Part shown: piece by piece, positions 23,564 through 31,870 of the stretch
Layout of the letters: each line of letters opens with the position of its first letter
How positions within the stretch are numbered: position 1 is the stretch's first letter
Source of the DNA: Clostridia bacterium
Lineage (GTDB): Bacteria > Bacillota > Clostridia > Christensenellales > Aristaeellaceae
Assembly (NCBI GenBank): GCA_017521565.1
Contig: JAFXCE010000037.1
Coordinates: 31,615-95,614 of the forward strand
Length of the DNA stretch: 64,000 nt
Reading direction: 5' to 3'
Made by a program: the position numbers and the translations under genes
The notes under the pieces: generated by a model
Database searches by the model: none
Told to the model about the DNA's origin: nothing
Seen by the model: the letters and a program-made list of their open reading frames with translations, nothing else

Positions 23564-24421
23564 TCACTTCTTCATTTCGTTGACCACCAGCGCGGCAAAT
23601 ATCACCGCAAAGCCCAGCAGCATCGTCTGCGTGACCACCTCGCCAAGAAAGATGCACGATGCCAGCGCGCCGAACACCGATTCAAGCGACAGCAGGATCG
23701 CCGCGTGCGACGCGGGCGCCATGCTCTGTCCGATGTTCTGCAGGCTCATTGCAATCGTCGTGGAGAACACGGACAAATACAGAAGGCCGCCCACCGTAGC
23801 CGCATGGACGGAAAACGGCATCCCACGCTCAAGGCACAGATGATACCCCAGCGCAAACACCGCCGCAAACGCAAACTGCAGCACGATCAGCGCATAGGTA
23901 TTCGTCTTTTTCTGACAGCGCTCCACCGCCATGATATGCGCGGCAAAGAGGCCGCCGGCGCACAGGGTCATCAGGTCGCCCATGTTCAGTCCGCCGCTCT
24001 CGCCGTCCAGCGACAGGCAGCCAATGCCCACAAGCATCAGGCCTGCCGCCACGAAATTCGCCGTCCGCAGCTTCTGGCGGAAGACCAGCCAGCAGCCAAA
24101 CGGCACCAGCAGAACATACACCGTCGTCAGGAAGGCATTCTTGCCTGCGGTCGTCATGTTCAGGCCAATCGTCTGCACGATATACGCACCGGAGAGCAGC
24201 AGGCCCACCAGCGCGCCCCGCGCAATATCCTGCCGGGTCAGCCCGGCAAGATGCCTGCGGAAAATCAGCGCGGTCAGTCCCGCTGCAATCGTATACCGGA
24301 TCGCGATAATCGCCGCCGGCGGAACGCTGTCCAGCGTATTTTTCATCACCACAAAGCCGGTGCCCCAGATCATGGCCGTCAGGACCAGAATGGCGTCGGC
24401 AATCAGCTCTCTTTTTGTCAT
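23564..24421 (-). CDS. EamA/DMT-family transporter
   Basis: A 285-residue drug/metabolite transporter-superfamily protein with ten predicted helices in two EamA repeats. The first repeat opens [28 protein letters not shown] and the second includes [39 protein letters not shown], a typical second-repeat motif. The start MTKREL is chosen because AGGGGTGA lies upstream; the ORF reaches 24439. Such carriers export amino acids or nucleosides or take up small solutes, so the substrate is not predictable. Confidence 0.9.
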   Translation of the reverse strand: MTKRELIADAILVLTAMIWGTGFVVMKNTLDSVPPAAIIAIRYTIAAGLTALIFRRHLAGLTRQDIARGALVGLLLSGAYIVQTIGLNMTTAGKNAFLTTVYVLLVPFGCWLVFRQKLRTANFVAAGLMLVGIGCLSLDGESGGLNMGDLMTLCAGGLFAAHIMAVERCQKKTNTYALIVLQFAFAAVFALGYHLCLERGMPFSVHAATVGGLLYLSVFSTTIAMSLQNIGQSMAPASHAAILLSLESVFGALASCIFLGEVVTQTMLLGFAVIFAALVVNEMKK

Positions 24422-24506
24422 TTGCGTCACCCCTTGCACTCTGCCCGGATCGCGTTTCCCGGGCGCTCAGCGCCTATTCTATCACATCCCGCATCCAAAG
24501 AAAAGC

Positions 24507-24535
24507 TTTACACCCTCGCCGATTTGGTGTATCAT
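24507..24535 (+). promoter_or_regulatory. Promoter of the second telA
   Basis: TTTACA (24507-24512), 17-base spacer, TATCAT (24530-24535). Confidence 0.7.
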
Positions 24536-24611
24536 CTAAGATAAGATTGTATATCCATTCGTTTGCACAAAATGCCTGCGCCAGCAGGCCGCCATAAAAG
24601 GAGAGATCATT

Positions 24612-25823
24612 ATGGAAAACCAGATCCCGAACCTGATGCTGCCGGGCGAAGAACCGCAAGCCACGCCTGCCGCCGAATCCGCTCCGGCTGCCGCTGCCGT
24701 GCAGGCTGCGCCGGTTCAGGAGGTTTCATCTGCGCCCAAGGCCGAAGCTGCGCCAGTGGAGCCCGTCTCCGCTGAGGAGGATTCTCTCAATTTTGATAAC
24801 CTCTCCGCGCAGGAACAGGCCGCCGTGCTCGCCTTTGTCGAGCGCATCGACATCAGCAACAGCGAAACCGTACTCAAGTACGGCAACGCCGCACAGATGA
24901 AGATTTCCCAGTTCTCCGACAAGATTCTCGAGGACGTCAAGACCAAGGATACCGGCGCGATTTCTGACATGCTGACCGACCTCGTCGCCGAGCTCAAGGG
25001 TTTTGACGTGGACGAGGGCAAGCGCGGCGGATTCTTCGGTCTGTTCAAAAAGGCCGGTCTCAATCTCACGCAGCTCAAGGCCAAGTACGACAAGGTCGAA
25101 GAGAACGTGATGGAGATCGTCAGCGCCCTGACCGGCCATCAGAATCAGCTCATTGCCGACGCTGCGATGCTCGACGAGCTCTACCGCCAGAACGAGCAAT
25201 ACTATCACGAGCTGACGCTTTACATCATCGCCGGCGAAATCAAGCTCAGGAAGCTGCGCGAGGAGGAACTCCCGCCGCTGCTGGCCAAGGCGCAGGAAAC
25301 CGCCGATCCCTCCGACGCGCAGGCCGCCAGCGACTTCTCCCAGCTCATCGAGCGCTTTGATAAGCGCATCCATGACCTCAAGCTCACCCGCATGGTCTCC
25401 GTGCAGATGGGCCCGCAGATCCGCCTGATGCAGACCAACGACAATGTGCTCGCCGAGCGCATCCAGTCCACCATCGCCAACACCATCCCGCTGTGGAAGA
25501 GTCAGATGGTCATCTCCCTGGGCATGAAGCACGCCGAAGAAGCGCTCAGCGCCCAGAAGGCTGTCACCGACATGACCAACGAGCTGCTGCGCACCAACGC
25601 CGAGCGCCTGAAGGTCGGCACGATCGAAACCGCGAAGGAAGCCGAGCGCGGCGTGGTGGATCTTGACACCATCCGCACGGCCAATACGGCGCTGGTCGAT
25701 ACCCTCACCGAGGTTCAGAAGATTCAGCGCGAAGGCGCGCTCAAACGCGCCGAAGCCTCCATCGAGCTTGGCCGCCTCGAAAAGCAGCTGCGCGATAAGG
25801 TGCTGGAAATCAACAACAACTGA
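24612..25823 (+). CDS. TelA-family protein (second copy)
   Basis: A 403-residue toxic-anion-resistance (TelA) protein of standard length. The N-terminal 60 residues are an Ala/Pro/Glu-rich disordered stretch. The helical core contains GGFFGLFKKAGLNLTQLKAKYDKVE, MVSVQMGPQIRLMQTNDN and IANTIPLWKSQMVISLGMKHAEEAL, matching the family and the shorter copy at 17307-18263. GGAGAGATCATT precedes the ATG. It is not accompanied by xpaC or by ter genes. The next gene on this strand is an Abi_2 protein behind a terminator hairpin. Function is uncertain; envelope-stress tolerance is the usual guess. Confidence 0.92.
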   Translation: MENQIPNLMLPGEEPQATPAAESAPAAAAVQAAPVQEVSSAPKAEAAPVEPVSAEEDSLNFDNLSAQEQAAVLAFVERIDISNSETVLKYGNAAQMKISQFSDKILEDVKTKDTGAISDMLTDLVAELKGFDVDEGKRGGFFGLFKKAGLNLTQLKAKYDKVEENVMEIVSALTGHQNQLIADAAMLDELYRQNEQYYHELTLYIIAGEIKLRKLREEELPPLLAKAQETADPSDAQAASDFSQLIERFDKRIHDLKLTRMVSVQMGPQIRLMQTNDNVLAERIQSTIANTIPLWKSQMVISLGMKHAEEALSAQKAVTDMTNELLRTNAERLKVGTIETAKEAERGVVDLDTIRTANTALVDTLTEVQKIQREGALKRAEASIELGRLEKQLRDKVLEINNN

Positions 25824-25837
25824 CCCAACGCACACAA

Positions 25838-25872
25838 AGGCCGCAGAGCATCTATCGCTTTGCGGCTTTTTT
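25838..25872 (+). terminator. Terminator after the second telA
   Basis: GCCGCA (25840-25845) pairs with TGCGGC (25861-25866), followed by six Ts. Confidence 0.75.
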
Positions 25873-25889
25873 GATCAGGAGCCGATCGC

Positions 25890-26816
25890 ATGAAGAAAAC
25901 ACCCGCGTACACCCAGCCCGCCGGAAATACAAACGCCTATGCGCCCGTCAAACCGGCGCGCAGCTACGACGAACAGGCCAGACGCCTGTTTGAGGTCCAC
26001 AACCTTGACGTCGGCAATGCCGACCGCGCCAAGCACATTCTCTCCACCGTCAATTATTACCGCCTGACGACCTACGGCAAGCACCTGCGCAGACCGGATG
26101 ACCCGGAGCGCTTTATCGACGGCGTAACGCTTGACGATCTGTACGATCTGTACCAGTTCGATATGGGCCTTCGCCATCAGCTGCTGCCCGTGCTGGAGTT
26201 TTTTGAGGTGCAGCTGCGCGCCAAGCTCTCCTATCATCTGGCGATGACCTACGGCTCCACAGGCTATATAAACAGCGCCAATTTCCGCCTCGACAAACAA
26301 TCTCAGGGCTCGCACAAGAGCCTGATGAATAAATTCAAAATCGAGGTCAAGCGGCAGGACGATCTCGCGTTCGTCCGTCATCATCAGGCCAAGTACGGCG
26401 GAAAGTTTCCCATCTGGGCCGCGCTGGAGCTGTTCTCCTTCGGCATGATCGCCCAGCTCTACGCCATGATGACCGAGAGTGACCAGTGGGCCGTCAGCCG
26501 CGAATACCGCCTGACGCCGGAGGAATTCAGCGCGCTCATCGCAGCAGCCGTGGATGTGCGCAATATCTGCGCGCATTATGCCCGCCTGTACAATCAGCCC
26601 ATCGAGGATCCTCCTATCCTCCCGCCCAAGTATACGCAGTATGACAGCGATCTCGTCTTTCCCGTCGTGCTGATGCTGCGCGCCGTTGCCGGCGGTCATC
26701 GCGTCTATGGCGATATGATCCGCGGTATCGCGCAGCTCTCGGACGAGTTTCCCAAGGCGGACCTTGCGCTGTGCGGTTTCCCGGAGGACTGGCAGGATGT
26801 GCTGAAAAATCCATAA
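25890..26816 (+). CDS. Abi_2 family protein with HEPN-type RNase motif
   Basis: A 308-residue member of the Abi_2 family (AbiD/AbiF-like, PF07751). Family stretches are AKHILSTVNYYRLTTYGKHL, YQFDMGLRHQLLPVLEFFEVQLRAKLSYHL (spread over about 88-120) and the C-terminal VRNICAHYARLYN near residue 230, which fits the R-4X-H signature of HEPN ribonucleases. Lactococcal relatives stop phage growth by abortive infection. AGGAG lies eight bases before the ATG. There is no promoter of its own visible beyond the telA terminator, so expression may come from readthrough. No other defence gene sits beside it. Confidence 0.85.
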   Translation: MKKTPAYTQPAGNTNAYAPVKPARSYDEQARRLFEVHNLDVGNADRAKHILSTVNYYRLTTYGKHLRRPDDPERFIDGVTLDDLYDLYQFDMGLRHQLLPVLEFFEVQLRAKLSYHLAMTYGSTGYINSANFRLDKQSQGSHKSLMNKFKIEVKRQDDLAFVRHHQAKYGGKFPIWAALELFSFGMIAQLYAMMTESDQWAVSREYRLTPEEFSALIAAAVDVRNICAHYARLYNQPIEDPPILPPKYTQYDSDLVFPVVLMLRAVAGGHRVYGDMIRGIAQLSDEFPKADLALCGFPEDWQDVLKNP

Positions 26817-26827
26817 TCCCATCACAC

Positions 26828-26866
26828 AAAAGGCTGTTCAGCATGCAAGCTGAACAGCCTTTTTTC
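26828..26866. terminator. Bidirectional terminator between abi and potD
   Basis: Near-perfect stem AAAAGGCTGTTCAGC / GCTGAACAGCCTTTT with ATGCAA loop; A-run on one side and T-run on the other serve both converging genes. Confidence 0.9.
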
Positions 26867-26877
26867 TCTCATACAGA

Positions 26878-28014
26878 TCAGAACTCCGAAATGATCTCCG
26901 TCCAGATCGTATCATAGAGCTTCGTGTTTTCTCCCAGATACTTGAATACCTGACACTTATTAAGCGTCTCCTGCGGCGGATTGTTGACCGGAGAAGCGTT
27001 GTATTCCTCCGCGCCCCACAGCTCAATCGCCGCCGTATTGGGAATCGCATAGCCGACGTACTCGTAGTTCATCGCAGCGATATCCGCACGGCACATGAAG
27101 TCGATGAACTTCTCCGCACCGGAGACGTTGCGCGCATTGTGCGGAATGCACATCGAATCGTAGAAGATGTTGCTGCCCTCCTTGGGCACGACGTAATTCA
27201 GCGTGTCGGATTCGCTCATGCAGAATGTCGCATCGCCGCTCCAGACCAGCGCCACGGACGCCTCGCCCGCAATCATCTTATCCTTGACCTCGTCGACGAC
27301 ATACGCCAGCACCAGCGGCTTCTGGCGGATGAGCAGGTTCTTCGCGTCCGCCAGATCGTCATGATTGATGGAGTTAAGGTCATGCCCGCTCATCACCAGC
27401 GCGATCGCCGTGGTGTCACGCGGTGCGTTGAGCATGAACATATCCATCTTGTACTCCTCATCAAGCAGGATATCCCAGCTGTCGGGCGCTTCCAGCACGG
27501 TCTCCGTATTATACAGAAGGCCCATCGTGCCCCACGTATAGGGCACGGAGTATTTGAATTCCGGATCGTAGCTCTCGTGCGTGAAGCGCGGATCGATATT
27601 TTTTACATTGGGCACATTGTTCCAGTTCACCGGCTGAAGCAGTTCCTCCTGAATCATGCGTTCGATCATATAGTCGCTGGGCACGATGACGTCGTAGCTG
27701 GAACCGCCCTTGGCGATCTTGGCATACATATCCTCGTTCGTCTCAAACGTCTCGTAGATCACGCGGATACCGGTTTCCGCCTCAAAGATATCGATCACTT
27801 CCGAGTCAATGTAATCGCCCCAGTTGTATACGGAGATCGTCTCGCCCGTCATCGGCGCCGGATTCACCGGCATCACCGCAAACGGCGCACGCTCCTCCTC
27901 CTCTTCCTCCGCTTCGTCTGCCGGTTCTCCGTTTCCGCCAAAGGCAAGGCAGAACAGCGCCAGCACAATGACCAGCGTGACGAGGAAGCCCTTTTTCTTC
28001 AGAATGGTTTTCAT
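26878..28014 (-). CDS. potD: Spermidine/putrescine ABC transporter, binding protein
   Basis: PotD delivers polyamines to PotBC. The 378-residue protein has an N-terminal hydrophobic segment (FLVTLVIVLALFCLAFGG), a strikingly acidic linker (EEEEEE near residue 37), and the type 2 periplasmic-binding fold starting ISVYNWGDYIDSEVIDIFE with the family SYDVIVPSDYMIERM and YTWGTMGLLYN. No proper lipobox is seen, so anchoring may be by an uncleaved helix rather than lipid. It is the last gene of potABCD, 14 bases after potC, ending at a bidirectional terminator. Confidence 0.95.
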   Translation of the reverse strand: MKTILKKKGFLVTLVIVLALFCLAFGGNGEPADEAEEEEEERAPFAVMPVNPAPMTGETISVYNWGDYIDSEVIDIFEAETGIRVIYETFETNEDMYAKIAKGGSSYDVIVPSDYMIERMIQEELLQPVNWNNVPNVKNIDPRFTHESYDPEFKYSVPYTWGTMGLLYNTETVLEAPDSWDILLDEEYKMDMFMLNAPRDTTAIALVMSGHDLNSINHDDLADAKNLLIRQKPLVLAYVVDEVKDKMIAGEASVALVWSGDATFCMSESDTLNYVVPKEGSNIFYDSMCIPHNARNVSGAEKFIDFMCRADIAAMNYEYVGYAIPNTAAIELWGAEEYNASPVNNPPQETLNKCQVFKYLGENTKLYDTIWTEIISEF

Positions 28015-28027
28015 TGCGTTCCTCCCA

Positions 28028-28843
28028 TCAGTACGGAATCCTCACCTTTTCGACCTTCTTGCCGCTGCCGTCGTCCTTCTTCAGATCCTGCAGGTTGATG
28101 CCGATGAGCAGGACGAACACGCAGACAAAGATGATCGTGGACAGCGCGTTGATCTTCGGCGAAATGCCGCGCTTGGCCATGGTGTAGATGGTGATGGACA
28201 GATTGCTTACGCCCGAGCCCGTCGTGAAGAAGCTGACGACGAAGTCGTCGATGGACATCGTCAGCGCCATGATGAAGCCCGAGAACACGCCGGGCATGAT
28301 GTCCGGCAGGATCACGCGGAAGAAACCCTGAAGGGGCGTCGCGCCCAGATCCTGCGCCGCCTCGGCCAGGTTCGGGTCAAGCTGGCGCAGCTTGGGCATC
28401 ACGCTCAGCACCACATACGGCACACAGAACGCGATATGCGACAGCAGCAGCGTCACATAGCCCAGCTGAATATGCGCCATGGCATACAGCAGCATCAGCG
28501 AAACGCCAGTCACGACCTCGGAGTTGAGCATCGGCAGGTTGACGATGGACATCATCGCCTGACGCGGGCGGCGCTTCATCTGGAAGAGCGCAATCGCACC
28601 GAACGTGCCCAGCACCGTGGAGATCGCCGCCGCGAGGAAGCCGACGGAAAGCGTCGTACCCAGCGCGCCCATGATCGCCTCGTCGGTAAACAGTTCCCGA
28701 TACCACTTGAGCGTAAAGCCGCCCCACTGCGCGCGGGACTTGCTGTTGTTGAACGAATAGAGGATCAGCATGACGATCGGCGCATACAGAAACGCCATGA
28801 TCAGGCCGATGTACGCTTTTCTGATTCTTCTTTTCCAGTTCAT
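28028..28843 (-). CDS. potC: Spermidine/putrescine ABC transporter, permease PotC
   Basis: A 271-residue permease with six helices, opening IGLIMAFLYAPIVMLILYSFNNSKS (residues about 11-35), and the EAA loop AEAAQDLGATPLQGFFRVILP that contacts PotA. Typical PotC length. Its ATG shares one base with the potB stop (TGATG), so translation is coupled. Confidence 0.95.
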   Translation of the reverse strand: MNWKRRIRKAYIGLIMAFLYAPIVMLILYSFNNSKSRAQWGGFTLKWYRELFTDEAIMGALGTTLSVGFLAAAISTVLGTFGAIALFQMKRRPRQAMMSIVNLPMLNSEVVTGVSLMLLYAMAHIQLGYVTLLLSHIAFCVPYVVLSVMPKLRQLDPNLAEAAQDLGATPLQGFFRVILPDIMPGVFSGFIMALTMSIDDFVVSFFTTGSGVSNLSITIYTMAKRGISPKINALSTIIFVCVFVLLIGINLQDLKKDDGSGKKVEKVRIPY

Positions 28844-29808
28844 CAGAGGATGCGCACCTCCTTGCTCTGTTCGTCCTCCTTGTCAATCCTGCCCAGCGCG
28901 CCCATGAACGCGAGCACGACGACCATGACCAGCAGCGACAGCGTCGCGCCAAAGTGCCAGTCGCTCGACTTGCCGAACTGATTCTGAATAATATCGCCGA
29001 TCAGCGGCACCTTGCCGCCGCCCATCAGCTGGCTGATGACGAAGGTCGTCACCGCCGGAACGAACACCATCGTGATGCCCTCCAGCACGCCGGGCAGGGA
29101 ATACGGCAGCGTCACGCGCATAAAGCTCTTGGCCGGGCTCGCACCCAGGTCGGCCGCCGCCTCCAGCAGACTCCTGTCGATCTTCTCAATGACGGTATAG
29201 ATCGGCATGATCATGAAGCTCAGGTAGTTATACACCATACCGAGGATAACGGCGTTCTCGTTGTACAGGAAAATGATCCTGCGGCGGACGCCGCGGGCGA
29301 GCAGCCATTCATCAAGCACGGGAATCGCCTCGCGCAGCCTGGCAATCCAGCTGTTGAGGATGCCGGAGTTTTCCAGGATGCTCATCCACGAATAGGTTCT
29401 CAGCAGGAAGTTCATCCACATCGGCAGAATCAGCAGCATCAGCCACAGCGCAGGCCGCTTGAAATCCCTGCCCGTCAGGATCAGCGCCACCGGATAGCCC
29501 AGCGCCAGGCAGATCACCGTGGTGATCACCGCCACCTTGAGCGAGCGCAGCAGGAGCCTCAGATATGTCGGTTCCAGCATGCGCTTAAAGTTGCTCAGCG
29601 AAACGACGGCCCGCTTCTGCCAGGGTTTTTCCGTCGTACGCGATCCGTTCTCCAGCTCGTAAATCACGCTGCCATCCGGCTGAATGATCTCCGTATAGGG
29701 AATCGGCTCCTCGATCGTTACGCCGTACCACACGATCATCACCAGCGGCACAACGATAAAGATCATGGCCCACAGCACAAACGGCAGGGTCAACGCCTTG
29801 TTTTTCAT
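28843..29808 (-). CDS. potB: Spermidine/putrescine ABC transporter, permease PotB
   Basis: A 321-residue permease with six core helices and the EAA loop EAAADLGASPAKSFMRVTLP. It carries an insertion after the first helix (about 25-70, EEPIPYTEIIQPDGSVIYELE), longer than in E. coli PotB and presumably external. GGAGGG lies before the start. Second gene of potABCD. Confidence 0.93.
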   Translation of the reverse strand: MKNKALTLPFVLWAMIFIVVPLVMIVWYGVTIEEPIPYTEIIQPDGSVIYELENGSRTTEKPWQKRAVVSLSNFKRMLEPTYLRLLLRSLKVAVITTVICLALGYPVALILTGRDFKRPALWLMLLILPMWMNFLLRTYSWMSILENSGILNSWIARLREAIPVLDEWLLARGVRRRIIFLYNENAVILGMVYNYLSFMIMPIYTVIEKIDRSLLEAAADLGASPAKSFMRVTLPYSLPGVLEGITMVFVPAVTTFVISQLMGGGKVPLIGDIIQNQFGKSSDWHFGATLSLLVMVVVLAFMGALGRIDKEDEQSKEVRIL

Positions 29809-29823
29809 CGCATCAGGCCCTCC

Positions 29824-30921
29824 TTATTTCGCGCGGTCCGCGTGCCTCTTGAGCACGTCCGGCGAGCAGTCGCTCTTATGCATGACCTGAATATCCTCCG
29901 GCGCGACGAACATCTTGACCCGCGTGCCGACCGGACGCGCATGTGTGGAATGCACCAGCAGCACGCTGTCGCCGGAGCGCACCTTCATCTCGTAGTGTAC
30001 GCCCTTGAACAGCAGCGACTCGACCACGCCCTGCGGCACGCCCTCGATCGGATCCTCCATCGTGCGGAGCTTGAGGTCCTCCGGACGCACGACGATATCC
30101 ACCTCGGCCTGCTCGCCGAAGCCGCCGTCCACGCACGGGAATTCGCAGTTGAGGAAGCGCACCAGCCTGTCGCGCACCATCGTACCGGCGAGGATGTTGC
30201 TGTCGCCGATGAAATCCGCAACGAACGCAGACTGCGGCTCGTTATAGATATCCTCCGGCGTGCCCAGCTGCAGGATCTCGCCCGAGCGCATGACGGCCAC
30301 GCGGTCGCTCATCGTGAGCGCCTCCTCCTGATCGTGGGTGACGAAGATGAACGTGATGCCGCTCTCGCGCTGGATGCGCTTAAGCTCCAGCTGCATCTCG
30401 CGGCGGAGCTTGAGGTCAAGCGCCGCCAGCGGCTCATCCAGCAGCAGCACGTCCGGCTTGTTGATCAGCGCGCGCGCGATCGCCACGCGCTGCTGCTGTC
30501 CGCCGGAAAGCGAGCTGATCTTGCGCTTTTCATAGCCGGCAAGGCCGACCATCTCCAGCATCCGCGATACTTCCAGCGCGGTCTTCTTCTTATCCTCGCC
30601 GCGCAGATCCGGGCCAAAGGCAACGTTCTGCGCCACATTGAGATGCGGGAAGAGTGCATAGCGCTGGAACACCGTGTTAATCGCGCGCTTGTAGGGCGGC
30701 AGGTGAATGATGTCCTCGCCCTTGTAGAGAATCTCGCCGCTCGTGGGCTTTTCAAAGCCGCCGATGCACCGCAGCAGCGTCGTCTTGCCGCAGCCGGACG
30801 GACCCAGCAGCGTTACAAATTCATTCTTGCCGATATCAAGGCTTACGCCGCCCAGCGCGACAAAGCCGTCCTCAAAGACCACACGAAGGTCTTTGACCGA
30901 AAGGATCACATTGTTTTCCAT
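29824..30921 (-). CDS. potA: Spermidine/putrescine ABC transporter, ATPase PotA
   Basis: A 365-residue ATPase with Walker A GPSGCGKTT, signature LSGGQQQRVAIARAL, Walker B VLLLDEPLAALD and H-loop FVTHDQEEAL, followed by a C-terminal TOBE domain (about 285-345). The start MENNVILSVKDL follows GGAGGACAGG; the ORF extends 16 codons further upstream into repeat sequence, without a site. It energises PotBC and is first of four pot genes. The XRE/cupin regulator lies upstream across a 194-base spacer carrying palindromic repeats. Confidence 0.95.
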   Translation of the reverse strand: MENNVILSVKDLRVVFEDGFVALGGVSLDIGKNEFVTLLGPSGCGKTTLLRCIGGFEKPTSGEILYKGEDIIHLPPYKRAINTVFQRYALFPHLNVAQNVAFGPDLRGEDKKKTALEVSRMLEMVGLAGYEKRKISSLSGGQQQRVAIARALINKPDVLLLDEPLAALDLKLRREMQLELKRIQRESGITFIFVTHDQEEALTMSDRVAVMRSGEILQLGTPEDIYNEPQSAFVADFIGDSNILAGTMVRDRLVRFLNCEFPCVDGGFGEQAEVDIVVRPEDLKLRTMEDPIEGVPQGVVESLLFKGVHYEMKVRSGDSVLLVHSTHARPVGTRVKMFVAPEDIQVMHKSDCSPDVLKRHADRAK

Positions 30922-31005
30922 GTGCCTGTCCTCCTGTATTTTCTTGGGGACGCCATCCCCAGACCCCATCTTCGCTTCGCGCCCGCTTAAAGACGCCGGT
31001 CTATC

Positions 31006-31031
31006 GGGCGGAGCAAAGCCCCGCCCCTACA
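31006..31031 (+). repeat. Palindromic interspersed repeat, unit 1
   Basis: GGGCGGAGCAAAGCCCCGCC followed by CCTACA. One of four related 26-base hairpin units in the window, arranged as two opposed pairs (see 31052, 50415, 50458). Confidence 0.65.
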
Positions 31032-31051
31032 CACTGCCCCTTCAAACCGCC

Positions 31052-31077
31052 TATAGGGGAGGGGCTCTGCTCCTCCC
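31052..31077 (-). repeat. Palindromic interspersed repeat, unit 2
   Basis: Reverse-complement copy of the same unit (minus strand GGGAGGAGCAGAGCCCCTCC, then CCTATA), 20 bases from unit 1, so the pair converges. It lies between the XRE regulator and potA. Confidence 0.65.
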
Positions 31078-31115
31078 TGAAGGACGAACGCCATCTCGTC
31101 AGCTCGTGAATCTCA

Positions 31116-31658
31116 TCAGAAATTCGGCGGCGTGGAGACCCAGATCACCGTCGCCTGGGTCTTGCCGGTGTTGTGCAGATAATGCTGAACGGAGGGCTTG
31201 TAGGAGAAGCTGTCCCCCTTGCGCACGCGGTAGCTCTTTTCACCCATCACCAGCGTCACCGCGCCGGAGAGCACGTGGCCAAACTCCTCGCCCATATGCG
31301 GCAGGTCGGTCTCCGTCTTGGCGCCGGGATCCAGCGTCACCAGAATGGGCTCCATGTCCTTCTTCTGCGCGTTGGGAATCAGCCAGTGGATCGTTACGCC
31401 GTCTTCATTTTCCTTGATAAAGACATCCTCCTTGCGGCAGACGGGGTTATCGCTCTGCTCGTCGGAGAAAAACTCGTGAAACGAGCTGCCCAGCGTCGTC
31501 AGAATATCCTCCAGCGTTGAAAGGGAAGGCGACGTCTGGTTGCTTTCCAGCTGAGAGATAAAGCCCTTTGACAGCTCGCAGCGGTCGGCCAGTTCTTTTT
31601 GCGTCAGGTTGTTCTTCTGGCGAAGGCTTCGCAGTTTTTCACCGATATTGATTTCCAC
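31116..31658 (-). CDS. XRE-family regulator with cupin domain (PuuR-like)
   Basis: A 180-residue protein: an N-terminal HTH_3 domain (about 5-60, LRQKNNLTQKELADRCELS then KGFISQLESNQTSPS) and a C-terminal cupin domain (about 105-178, with LPHMGEEFGHVLSGAVTLVMGEK and GDSFSYKPSVQHYLHN). This layout matches PuuR and other polyamine-responsive repressors, and it sits directly upstream of potABCD on the same strand. It therefore probably senses putrescine or spermidine and controls pot expression and its own. A perfect-looking palindrome over its -10 region is the likely operator. Confidence 0.9.
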   Translation of the reverse strand: MEINIGEKLRSLRQKNNLTQKELADRCELSKGFISQLESNQTSPSLSTLEDILTTLGSSFHEFFSDEQSDNPVCRKEDVFIKENEDGVTIHWLIPNAQKKDMEPILVTLDPGAKTETDLPHMGEEFGHVLSGAVTLVMGEKSYRVRKGDSFSYKPSVQHYLHNTGKTQATVIWVSTPPNF

Positions 31659-31697
31659 GAAAACCCCTCCTTTAGTTTAGTATTGCAAAACTTTAAG

Positions 31698-31724
31698 GTT
31701 ATATCAACGATGTTGATTAAACCA
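31698..31724. promoter_or_regulatory. Palindromic operator for the XRE/cupin regulator
   Basis: ATCAAC-GAT-GTTGAT (31703-31717) extends to GGTT...AACC at the ends. It overlaps the -10 box of the regulator promoter, as expected for an autorepressor site. Binding is inferred. Confidence 0.6.
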
Positions 31725-31744
31725 CACTCTGCCCCTCATGTCAA
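31716..31744 (-). promoter_or_regulatory. Promoter of the XRE regulator (and probably pot genes)
   Basis: Minus-strand TTGACA (31739-31744), 17-base spacer, TTTAAT (31716-31721). Confidence 0.75.
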
Positions 31745-31810
31745 GGTTTTCAGAAAAAAAGTTTTCCAAATTTAAACACAAAGTTCAGTTTTAAAGAACA
31801 TCTATAAATG

Positions 31811-31839
31811 AAAAAGGGACGGAGCTTTTGCTCCATCCC
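31811..31839 (-). terminator. Terminator of the Ig-like secreted protein gene
   Basis: GGGATGGAGC / GCTCCGTCCC with AAAA loop on the minus strand, followed by TTTTT. Confidence 0.85.
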
Positions 31840-31870
31840 CTGATTTTTCAAGATTTTAAAGGCTTTTTGA

